64,000 nt of DNA from Verrucomicrobiaceae bacterium (lineage in GTDB: Bacteria > Verrucomicrobiota > Verrucomicrobiia > Verrucomicrobiales > Verrucomicrobiaceae): the NCBI GenBank assembly GCA_027490195.1, contig JAIXYN010000014.1:1-64000 (forward strand). The letters are read 5' to 3'. The translations under genes were made by a program, and so were the position numbers. Numbering within the stretch: position 1 is the first letter of the stretch; the number at the start of each line of letters is the position of its first letter. Under the pieces are notes generated by a model. It was not told where the DNA came from. It ran no database searches and saw only the letters and a list, made by a program, of their open reading frames with translations. Positions 44,360 to 52,003 of the stretch are shown here, piece by piece.

Positions 44360-45811
44360 ATGAACAAGCCTACCAACAGCTCCACTAAAACCCGCACAGC
44401 AAAAACCGAACGTCCGCAGAACAGGTCCGTCTCCTTGAGGGCGCGGAAAATAAATGCGCCGAGTACGAAACCAAAGCCGGTGTCCAAGAGGGCTGCTGCC
44501 ACACCTTCTAATCCCATCATGGCAGTCATGTCCAGTGGCGTGCCCACTGCTTCAGCCCGGCCCGCCATGAAGCCGTTGGTGGTCCAGACAACTGTCTGGC
44601 CGGTGAACCAGGGCCGTTCACTCAAACCGCGTCTGCTATGGATTGGGGATGTTTTGGTTCCCACGGGTTTCGCTACGGTCACCCATGCGGTGCTGGAGCG
44701 TCTGCATCATGACTGGGAGGTCATCGTGTCAGGTGTCAATTACGATGGTTCAGCGCATCAGCTGCCGTACCAAGTGATACCTGCGTGGCAGGGCGGTGAC
44801 ATGTGGGGCATGAACCGGTTCCAGGATCTTTGCGCTGAGTTTGATCCTGCTGCGGTTGTCATCAACAACGACTGGTGGAACGTCGCGCAATTCGCCAAGA
44901 TCGCGCCCGTCGGCGTTCCGATCATCGGCTACATGCCAGTGGATGGCGGAAATCTCGACCCTGAGGCGATGGCTGAACTCAACAAACTGCACGCGGCCGT
45001 TTGGTACACCCGCTTTGGACATCAAGCAGCCTGTGCGGCGGGATTTACCGGAGGGGCGCACATTATTCCACATGGCATCGACACGGAGGTGTTTGAGCCA
45101 GCGGACCGTCATGAGGCACGGCGGCTCCTGGGGCTGAAGGTACCCTCAAACGCCTTCATCGTTGGCAACGTCAACCGCAACCAGCCGCGCAAACGACTTG
45201 ATCTCACGATCCAGATTTTTGCCGCCTGGGTCAAACAGCACAACATCACCAACGCGCACCTGCTGCTGCACTGCGCGCATAAGGACACGGGCTGGGATCT
45301 GCGCAGAGTGGCTGCCTGCTATGGTGTCGCCGACCGTTTGATCCTCACCGGTGCCGAAGACATTCGCGATCTGCAGGACAGCAGCATGCTGAAATTCATT
45401 TACAACTGCCTGGACGTGCAGATGACCACCACGCTGGGCGAAGGCTGGGGCCTTACTACCATGGAAGGCATGGCCTGCGGCATTCCGCAGATCGTGCCCG
45501 ATTCATCTGCGCTGGGTGAGTGGGCGACACCTGCGGTTAAAATTCCATGTTCCCGCACGCTCATTCATCCCGAGATCAACACCATCGGGGCTCTTGTTGA
45601 TGAAGCGCCGTTCGTGGCCGCGTTGCAGGCGCTTTATCAGAGCAAAGCTGCGCGCAGCCGACTTTCCGAGCAAGGGCTGGCGCATGTGCGTGGTGAAACC
45701 TTTCGCTGGGAGAACGTGGCACGGCAGTTTCAGGCGCTGCTGGCCTCCATCCCGCGCAAGACGAAGCGACGTCTCAAAAACCAGACTGCGAAGCATGTCA
45801 CTCGGAGCTGA
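44360..45811 (+). CDS. GT4-family glycosyltransferase with basic N-terminal tail
   Basis: About 483 residues from ATG 44360 (an upstream start at 44318 overlaps the kinase gene). The first ~85 residues are a Lys/Arg/Thr/Pro-rich tail of low complexity. The catalytic part begins PRLLWIGDVLVPTGFATVTH. The donor-binding region has GNVNRNQPRKRLD, and TTLGEGWGLTTMEGMACGIP carries the conserved acidic E-x7-E-like residues. A cytosolic enzyme of the polysaccharide cluster. The basic tail is unusual and could bind membrane or a partner. Confidence 0.85.
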   Translation: MNKPTNSSTKTRTAKTERPQNRSVSLRARKINAPSTKPKPVSKRAAATPSNPIMAVMSSGVPTASARPAMKPLVVQTTVWPVNQGRSLKPRLLWIGDVLVPTGFATVTHAVLERLHHDWEVIVSGVNYDGSAHQLPYQVIPAWQGGDMWGMNRFQDLCAEFDPAAVVINNDWWNVAQFAKIAPVGVPIIGYMPVDGGNLDPEAMAELNKLHAAVWYTRFGHQAACAAGFTGGAHIIPHGIDTEVFEPADRHEARRLLGLKVPSNAFIVGNVNRNQPRKRLDLTIQIFAAWVKQHNITNAHLLLHCAHKDTGWDLRRVAACYGVADRLILTGAEDIRDLQDSSMLKFIYNCLDVQMTTTLGEGWGLTTMEGMACGIPQIVPDSSALGEWATPAVKIPCSRTLIHPEINTIGALVDEAPFVAALQALYQSKAARSRLSEQGLAHVRGETFRWENVARQFQALLASIPRKTKRRLKNQTAKHVTRS

Positions 45812-45850
45812 ATCCGGCGTGAGGGAGGCAGAGCACAGCGCATCCAGTCT

Positions 45851-46744
45851 ATGAAAATCGCTTTCGTTGGTGCATCGGGTTACGGCAACGTCGGTGATGA
45901 CACCTATCCGCTGGTGTTTGCGCAGCAGCTGCCGGAACACGAGCTGGTGATCTACAATTCCGATCTTCCCGCCTCCCTGCCTGAAGATCTCGACATGCTT
46001 GTCATGGGTGGAGGCGGAATTGTGTACAACAATCCGCAGGAAGGTGAGCCGGCAATGGAGTCTCCACATTTCCGCTGCATGAAATTCTACATGGATGCGG
46101 CGATCCAGCGTCGCATCCCGTGGGGCTTTCTCTCCTGTGGCCTGCAGTTTCAAAGCAAACGTGAGGCTGATTATGCCGCCGTCATGCAACCATGGGTCTC
46201 TTATTTGCAGCAGGCGCATTTCATCACCCTCCGTTCACCCCGTTGTGTGTGCATTGTCCGGGAGATTAGCGGACGCGAGGATGTGTTTTTTGCCCCCGAT
46301 GCCGCTTACCTGTACAAGCCTGAAGTTGAAACGTCCGTGGAATCCATGCGGTCAATCACACTCGTGCCTGCTGGTTTTATCAATCCACGTAATGCGCTGA
46401 TAAATCAATATCTGCGTCAGTTTGCCGCCAGTGGCATGTCGGTGACCTGGCTGGGGATGGGAGCACCGGTGGATGACCACTTATTGCTTGCTGAAGCCGC
46501 GGAACTTTTCCCTCAGGCGCAGATCATTGCCGCTCCCGGACCAAGGGTGGCATTTGAGACCATCGCAAGGTCACGCTTTGTCATCACCGGCCGCTATCAT
46601 GGGATGGTCTATGCCCGCACGAGCCGTGTGCCGTTTATCACGCCGGTGGACACGACCTACAAAATTCGCATGGAAAAACTGGATGAGGACATCAGCGCCG
46701 CATCGACGCATTTCGAGGTGCTGCGCCGATTTATTCCCCGGTGA
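45851..46744 (+). CDS. polysaccharide pyruvyl transferase family protein (CsaB/WcaK-like)
   Basis: 297 residues. The N-terminal ASGYGNVGDD is the hallmark of polysaccharide pyruvyl transferases, followed by MLVMGGGGIVYNN, ITGRYHGMVYA near the C-terminus (the conserved G-R-x-H), and a Rossmann-like core. Pyruvyl transferases add pyruvate ketals to exopolysaccharide or cell-wall sugars. The gene follows the GT4 gene by about 40 bases and is convergent with the GT9-like gene, only two bases apart. Confidence 0.88.
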   Translation: MKIAFVGASGYGNVGDDTYPLVFAQQLPEHELVIYNSDLPASLPEDLDMLVMGGGGIVYNNPQEGEPAMESPHFRCMKFYMDAAIQRRIPWGFLSCGLQFQSKREADYAAVMQPWVSYLQQAHFITLRSPRCVCIVREISGREDVFFAPDAAYLYKPEVETSVESMRSITLVPAGFINPRNALINQYLRQFAASGMSVTWLGMGAPVDDHLLLAEAAELFPQAQIIAAPGPRVAFETIARSRFVITGRYHGMVYARTSRVPFITPVDTTYKIRMEKLDEDISAASTHFEVLRRFIPR

Positions 46745-46746
46745 GA

Positions 46747-47550
46747 TCACCAGCGCTGCAGAAACTCCGACAGCTCTGCTGCATGCGCATCCGGGTATTC
46801 ACGTCCCAGAGTATTGTCGCGGTTCATGCCGAAGGCATAGGGGGTGGGTCGTGTCGCATCGTGGTGTTTCTCAGGGTAAAACACCGCCACAGGCTTGTTC
46901 TCAAGCCAGGCCGCCTGCTGCAGGCTGGACCAGCTTCCAACATAGGCGCGGCTGCTCTTTATGAGATTCAGAGTTGCAGGCACCGTCAGACTGTCGAGCA
47001 CCTTGATGTTGCCACCCTCGAGCGCCCGTGCGTCCTCCACGGCATGAATCGTTTTTCCCTTCAGGTCGGGACGGACATAGCTGCGCGTGACCACAAACAC
47101 CTGGCAGGGCAGCTGGCGCAGCACCTGCACCGTCTTTTCAATCAAATCCGGCGGGAGCGAACGGTGGGATGCATTGCCGGCGAAGGGTTGAAAGACAATG
47201 TGTCCTACCGAAGCGATATCATCTGGCGCGTCGAACACCGGCACATGTCCGTTTGCCGAGCCTCGTACGAGCTGCGCATAATCCACACCTGAAAAGTCAC
47301 ACAATGCACGGTTGATGTCTGGTCCGCGCAGGCCGGCGTTGAGGAACTCCTCATATTTGTGCGCGAGATCGTAGAGGATGAAGTTTTTCGCGTTGCGATG
47401 GTGGCGAAAGATCTCGATCGAGAACGGATTGTGCGAAGCCACGATGACGGGAACTGGCTGCGTGGTTTCACTCAGTGCACGATAGCCGGCATTCTGATAG
47501 CAAACACGGATGACATCGCCGAGGCCGGCGCAAAAAAGGGTGGCAGACAT
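46747..47550 (-). CDS. GT9-like (heptosyltransferase-fold) glycosyltransferase, short form
   Basis: 267 residues. The N-terminus ATLFCAGLGDVIRVCYQNAG resembles the 'GLGD' opening of GT9/ADP-heptose transferases. The C-terminal half has IVFQPFAGNASHRSLP, LDSLTVPATLNLIKSSRAYVG and SWSSLQQAAWLENKPVAVFYP, where GT9 proteins have the donor site and 'S-x-H-x-A' region. That H position is not obvious here. It is shorter than typical members (330-350). Likely part of the polysaccharide cluster though on the opposite strand. Confidence 0.6.
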   Translation of the reverse strand: MSATLFCAGLGDVIRVCYQNAGYRALSETTQPVPVIVASHNPFSIEIFRHHRNAKNFILYDLAHKYEEFLNAGLRGPDINRALCDFSGVDYAQLVRGSANGHVPVFDAPDDIASVGHIVFQPFAGNASHRSLPPDLIEKTVQVLRQLPCQVFVVTRSYVRPDLKGKTIHAVEDARALEGGNIKVLDSLTVPATLNLIKSSRAYVGSWSSLQQAAWLENKPVAVFYPEKHHDATRPTPYAFGMNRDNTLGREYPDAHAAELSEFLQRW

Positions 47551-47608
47551 TTGTGAAGCAATGGTGCGGGTGCTGACGTTGACAAGGCTCTTCTTATTCT
47601 AAGCCGTC

Positions 47609-49087
47609 ATGAAGATACTCGCCTCGCTGCTTCTATTCTCTCTTTCCGCCCAGGCCGCTGTCACGTTGCCTGCGGTTTTCTCCGATCACATGGTGCTGCA
47701 AAGCGGCAAGCCGGTGCCGGTCTGGGGCACGGCGGATGCGAACTCTGAAGTCATCGTTGCCTTCGGGGGGCAGAAAAAGACCGCCAAGGTGGACGCGAAC
47801 GGCCGGTGGTCGCTGAAGCTTGATGCGCTGACGGCGACTGCTGAGCCGCAGACGCTGACGATTGGCGACAAGACGATCAATGACGTGCTGGTCGGCGAAG
47901 TGTGGCTGGGCTCGGGGCAGTCCAACATGGCGATGAGCGTGCAGAGCGCCCAAGACTATGGCGCCAGCCAGGCGGCGGCGAATGTGCCACTGATCCGCAT
48001 GTTTACGGAGGGCAGCGCAGCTAAGGCCACGGCGCAGTCACAGGGCAAGGGTGCTTGGGTTATTTGCTCACCTGAGACGGTGGGGCGTTTTTCCGCCACG
48101 GCGTACTTCTTTGGCCGCAACGTCTATGATGTGCTCAAGCAGCCGGTCGGGCTCATCAATTCCTCCGTGGGCGGCACGCCGATCGAGTCCTGGATCAGTC
48201 CTGAGGCCCAGAAGGCTAGCGCGGAACTGAAGCCTTTCTTTGAGGCGCTGAAGCAGGATGATGCAGCCTTTGATGAAGCCAAGGTGAAGGCTGTTTACGA
48301 GCGTCATGTGGCCAAATGGGCCGAGGAGGTGAAGAAGGCGAAGGCGGAGGGAAAGCAAGCGCCGCGCAAGCCGCGTGATCCGATCGAAACCCGCAAGCGC
48401 AAAGGGAATGTGGGCGGTCTTTTTAATGGCAAGATTTCGCCGCTCATCCCTTATGCGATTCGCGGTGCGATCTGGTATCAGGGCGAAGCGAATACCCACG
48501 GCCCCAAACCGCCGTTTTACCAGGCTCAGCTCACGCTGCTGGCCAAGGACTGGCGCACACGCTGGGACGACGAGTTTCCTTTTGCCTGGGTGCAGCTGCC
48601 GAATTTCAGTCGTGAAGGCGAAGGCTGGCAGGAGGTGCGCGAGCAGATGCGCAACGCGCTGAGCACGATTCCGAACAGTGGCATGGCCATCACGCTCGAT
48701 ATTGGTGAGGCGAAAAACATTCATCCGGCCAACAAACAGGAAGTGGGTCGCCGCCTTGCGCAATGGGCGCTGGGGGCGGTGTATCACAAGGATGTTGCTG
48801 ATACTTCCGGGCCGCTGATTGACACGGCCACGGTGAAGGGCACCGCATTCGTGCTCACTTTCAAACATGCCAAGGGGCTGAACGCGAAAGGTGATCTCAC
48901 CGGGTTTGAAATCGCCGGAGCGGACGGCCAGTGGCAGCCTGCTTACGCGAAGATCGAAGGCGAGACAATCCTTGTCTCATGCAAAGCGGTCGCTGAGCCG
49001 AGGCAGGTGCGTTATGCGTGGTTGGACAATCCCGTAGCCACGCTTTTCAACGGTGCGGGCATGCCGGCTTCGCCGTTTCGGAAGTGA
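47609..49087 (+). CDS. sialate O-acetylesterase-like SGNH hydrolase
   Basis: 492 residues with a signal peptide (KILASLLLFSLSAQAA). A beta-rich N-terminal domain (HMVLQSGKPVPVWGTADANS) is typical of the family. The SGNH block with nucleophile Ser reads WLGSGQSNM, then GGTPIESWIS and IWYQGEANTHG. A catalytic Asp/His pair would be near KNIHPANKQEVG. Secreted or periplasmic de-O-acetylation of sugars is likely; sialic acid specificity is family naming only. Confidence 0.9.
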   Translation: MKILASLLLFSLSAQAAVTLPAVFSDHMVLQSGKPVPVWGTADANSEVIVAFGGQKKTAKVDANGRWSLKLDALTATAEPQTLTIGDKTINDVLVGEVWLGSGQSNMAMSVQSAQDYGASQAAANVPLIRMFTEGSAAKATAQSQGKGAWVICSPETVGRFSATAYFFGRNVYDVLKQPVGLINSSVGGTPIESWISPEAQKASAELKPFFEALKQDDAAFDEAKVKAVYERHVAKWAEEVKKAKAEGKQAPRKPRDPIETRKRKGNVGGLFNGKISPLIPYAIRGAIWYQGEANTHGPKPPFYQAQLTLLAKDWRTRWDDEFPFAWVQLPNFSREGEGWQEVREQMRNALSTIPNSGMAITLDIGEAKNIHPANKQEVGRRLAQWALGAVYHKDVADTSGPLIDTATVKGTAFVLTFKHAKGLNAKGDLTGFEIAGADGQWQPAYAKIEGETILVSCKAVAEPRQVRYAWLDNPVATLFNGAGMPASPFRK

Positions 49088-49102
49088 GGAGTGGATGATG
49101 AT

Positions 49103-49141
49103 CCCTGCGGCGGCGGAACACCACTTCCGCGCCCCGCAGGG
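49103..49141. terminator. strong bidirectional hairpin between esterase and TonB receptor genes
   Basis: CCCTGCGG (49103-49110) pairs with CCGCAGGG (49134-49141), and inside it CGGCGGAA pairs imperfectly with TTCCGCG. It lies between two convergent stops and fits a terminator, though it has no long T run. The right arm plus loop (26 bases, 49116-49141) is repeated exactly at 51902-51927, downstream of the second receptor. Confidence 0.7.
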
Positions 49142-49163
49142 ACTTGATCCAACCTAATTCAGA

Positions 49164-51317
49164 TCAAAATTTGAGGCTTCCTCCGACATAGAAATTGCGG
49201 CCAATGGCCGGGATGATGCCGCTCGTGGTCACGAGTGAATAGTATTGCCTGTCAAAGACGTTGTTCATGCCGCCAAGAACCGAGAAGTTCTTGGTGATGG
49301 GGATTTCGCCGGTAAGATCCCAAGTGGTGTAGGCGGGGATATCGAAACGGCCATCAGCATTGTCGGTGCCATTGTGGCGGGCCATCAAGGTGCCGAGGAA
49401 GGCGATCTTCAGGCCACTCTTGCGTTTGTAGATCGCACCGGTGCGGATCATATAGGGTGGAGCATACTGCGGAGTTCCGCCGTTGTTGACGCCGCCAGAG
49501 AGACGAGCTTCGAGCAGAGAGATGTTGCCATAGAGATTGAGGGCACCGAGGCGCTCACCACGTTGCGTGCCATTGAGAGCGTCGAGGCCACCGATGACAT
49601 CAAACTGCACGGCACCGTCCCAACCGTAGTTGATGCTGCGGCCTACGCTCTGGATGTTGACACCTGCGGTGCCGAGTTTGTCGTCGAGGTCGATTAGGAA
49701 GAATGAGCTGTCATAGGTGAACCAAGGCCGGGGATTGCCGCGGATGCCGATCTCGTAGCTCCAGCCCTGCGAAGGTGCGACATCGCTGGCGGTGCCGCCT
49801 GCCGCTGGAATGAGCGACTGGCCGAAGGTGGTGGCGCGATAGCTTTGCGAGACATTGGCATAGACGGCGGTCTCGTTGCCGAGATCATAGGAAAGGCCGA
49901 GGCCGAAGAGTGGCTGCTTGTCGAATTTGCTGTTGTCTCTTTGCGTTGTGGTGACACCGATGTTTCTCACCGTCACGTTCTGATTGATTAGCTCCATGCG
50001 GAAGCCGGGTGTGATGGTGAGGCGCCCGAAAGTAAATTTGTTCTCCATGAAGAAGGAGCCGTAGATGACATCGCGCTGCGCATCGGTGGTCACGGTGCCG
50101 ATGTCGTCAGTGGGTGAGGTGCCATTGGCGGTGGTCAGTGGCGAGTGGCACATGTAAAACTGCATGCCGGCGGCAAGCGAGTGGCTGCCGCCCCACAGTT
50201 CGTAGTCGTGGCGGATGCGCGGTTCGATGCCCGCGTTGTAAAACTGCTGCTGCGCGATGCTGTTGGTGAGGGCGGTAACGGTACCGAAGCCACCGGTCTG
50301 CCGACGGCTCCAGCGATCATAGGCTCCGGCCCATGCTTTGACGCTCAGTTCTGTCTGGCTGGAGAATTTGTGCTGCAACTCGGCGCTGGCCACGTAGCGG
50401 GTCAGGTTGAAGCGATCAAACTGGCGGACGGCTTGATTGCGATCCGCGTTATATGCGGTCGCCGTCAGTCCGCCGGGCTCGCCATGCCGATCCGAACCAG
50501 CGTCGAGGGAAAAGATCCAGCGTGTGTCGGTGGCCTGCTGGTAGATGAGCTTCAGGCGGCCGGCGATGACTTCGAAGTCATTGTTCGCGCTGCGGAAGCC
50601 ATCACCCGAGCGATAATTAAACCAGCCGAGCCAGCTCCATTTTCCAGACGCTCCTTCGATGGAGTTGAAGGTGGAGTAAAGATTGTTGCTGCCAAAGATG
50701 TGCTTCGACTGCATGCCGAAAAGCCGATCGGTGCGCGGCATGAGCGAGACGTAATTGATGGCACCGGCAGGCTGCGGCCCGTAGAGAAGTGAGGCACCAC
50801 CGCGGACGAAGTCGATGCGTTGCGTGGACTCCAGTGGCGGCATCCAATACGATTCGGGATAGCCCTGCGGGTCGGCGGCAATGGGAATGCCGTCTTGAAG
50901 CACCATCATGAACTGCGCGCGGTCGGGGGAGCCGATGCCCCGGTAGCCGTAACTTACCAGCGGAGTGCTTTCTTCAGTGGTCAGCAAGCCGGGGGTCATC
51001 GCAAAGGCTTGGCTGTAGTTGTTGGTCTGCACCTCTGGAAGCGCTTGCAGGTTCAACGAGGTTGCTTTCTTGCCTGCATAGATCTTGGTGCCTTCGACCG
51101 GAGGCAGGTAGGGAATTTTGACCTGAGGTTCCTCTGGAGCTTCTGCGGTGATGACGACGGCTGGCAGCTCGGTGGCGATATCTGACTTCGGTTTACTTGC
51201 TGGATTGCTCACGCTTTGGGATCGAGCATGGGAAGCTATGGCAAGGAAAAGAAGGGCAGCAGCAGCCAGCGCGGGACCAGCGGTGCGGGGAAAACTCGAA
51301 GGGGTAATTGGCTTCAT
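49164..51317 (-). CDS. TonB-dependent outer-membrane receptor 1 (FecA-like siderophore type)
   Basis: 717 residues with signal peptide (to about residue 34). The plug domain has QALPEVQTNNYSQAFAMTPG, a GYRGIGSPDRAQF segment, and VRGGASLLYGPQPAGAINYV, the standard plug motif. A beta-barrel follows and ends with a C-terminal aromatic residue (VGGSLKF). No long N-terminal signalling domain is present. About half the residues match receptor 2, judged by eye. It is divergent from a broken tonB copy that shares its upstream region with the intact locus. Confidence 0.92.
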   Translation of the reverse strand: MKPITPSSFPRTAGPALAAAALLFLAIASHARSQSVSNPASKPKSDIATELPAVVITAEAPEEPQVKIPYLPPVEGTKIYAGKKATSLNLQALPEVQTNNYSQAFAMTPGLLTTEESTPLVSYGYRGIGSPDRAQFMMVLQDGIPIAADPQGYPESYWMPPLESTQRIDFVRGGASLLYGPQPAGAINYVSLMPRTDRLFGMQSKHIFGSNNLYSTFNSIEGASGKWSWLGWFNYRSGDGFRSANNDFEVIAGRLKLIYQQATDTRWIFSLDAGSDRHGEPGGLTATAYNADRNQAVRQFDRFNLTRYVASAELQHKFSSQTELSVKAWAGAYDRWSRRQTGGFGTVTALTNSIAQQQFYNAGIEPRIRHDYELWGGSHSLAAGMQFYMCHSPLTTANGTSPTDDIGTVTTDAQRDVIYGSFFMENKFTFGRLTITPGFRMELINQNVTVRNIGVTTTQRDNSKFDKQPLFGLGLSYDLGNETAVYANVSQSYRATTFGQSLIPAAGGTASDVAPSQGWSYEIGIRGNPRPWFTYDSSFFLIDLDDKLGTAGVNIQSVGRSINYGWDGAVQFDVIGGLDALNGTQRGERLGALNLYGNISLLEARLSGGVNNGGTPQYAPPYMIRTGAIYKRKSGLKIAFLGTLMARHNGTDNADGRFDIPAYTTWDLTGEIPITKNFSVLGGMNNVFDRQYYSLVTTSGIIPAIGRNFYVGGSLKF

Positions 51318-51390
51318 GAAAGATTGATATTGAGATTCTGTCGCATCAGCGAGGATAGTGAAGCGGATGAATAAACGCGCAAGTATTTTC

Positions 51391-51405
51391 TGCGACTGAG
51401 TCGCA
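51391..51405. promoter_or_regulatory. palindromic operator-like site upstream of receptor 1
   Basis: TGCGACTGAGTCGCA is a perfect inverted repeat (seven-base arms around one base) lying 74 bases upstream of receptor 1. The identical site is upstream of receptor 2 at 54284-54298. Because these genes are iron/siderophore-type, a Fur-family or other metalloregulator site is the first guess. Confidence 0.6.
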
Positions 51406-51466
51406 ATTGCAAATTGACAGCCATTTCTTGCGTTTCATTCTCCAATCCCCGCCCCTGTCTTGTGGC

Positions 51467-51744
51467 ATGACTTCATCCGTGATAAACACGCAGCCCACTA
51501 TGGGCTACGACCTCTCCAGAAGTCCCGCCATGTCTGGTTCTTCGAGCATCGTCGGGTTGCGACGTGGTGGCAGCCTCGTCCGAGCGCTCATCACGCTTTC
51601 ATAGATCGTGGGCATCACTGGGAGCTTTCTGACCGTGGGTGTGTCATCGGCATGTTTGCTGACTATCTGCCGCCGATTCATTTGAAGACGCTCGAAGAAC
51701 TCGATGATGCAATTGAGTTGCCGATGGTGGAGACATCCATGGCC
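51467..51744 (+). pseudogene. truncated tonB copy (in-frame stop, frameshift, 3' lost)
   Basis: Aligns base for base with the first 276 bases of the intact tonB at 54360. It differs in three disabling ways: a TGG Trp codon is TAG (stop at 51602-51604), two extra bases appear near 51650 (GGGTGTGTCATC against GGGTGTCATC), and homology ends at 51744 after ATCCATGGCC. It keeps the membrane-anchor code but has lost the periplasmic and TonB C-terminal domain. Identity with the intact copy is about 95 percent counted by eye. Confidence 0.88.
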
Positions 51745-52003
51745 TCATGAGCCGCCACCAATTGACAGCGCCTTGAAGGGGACGGTGCTGGTTTAAAGCT
51801 CATCAATCTCGAAGCGGCGGCCGCACTGTTGAAAAGCGAGAGTCGCAACGGCTGAAAAAATGTAGGACTTGGTTAAAGCACGAAAAATCAATGCGAGGGC
51901 AGAACACCACTTCCGCGCCCCGCAGGGTCTCAGTCCAACACAAGAATCAGAAGCTTATCCTGCCGCCGATGTGGGAGTTGTGGCGGCCCGTTTGGGCGAT
52001 GCC
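51745..52003. other. gene-free stretch between the broken tonB and receptor 2, with partial hairpin repeat
   Basis: Positions 51745-51901 show no homology to tonB and no gene. Positions 51902-51927 repeat 26 bases of the terminator found after the SGNH gene (49116-49141), but the left arm is missing so the hairpin cannot form. Together with the repeated tonB segment this brackets receptor 2 and marks the edges of a duplication or insertion. Confidence 0.6.
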
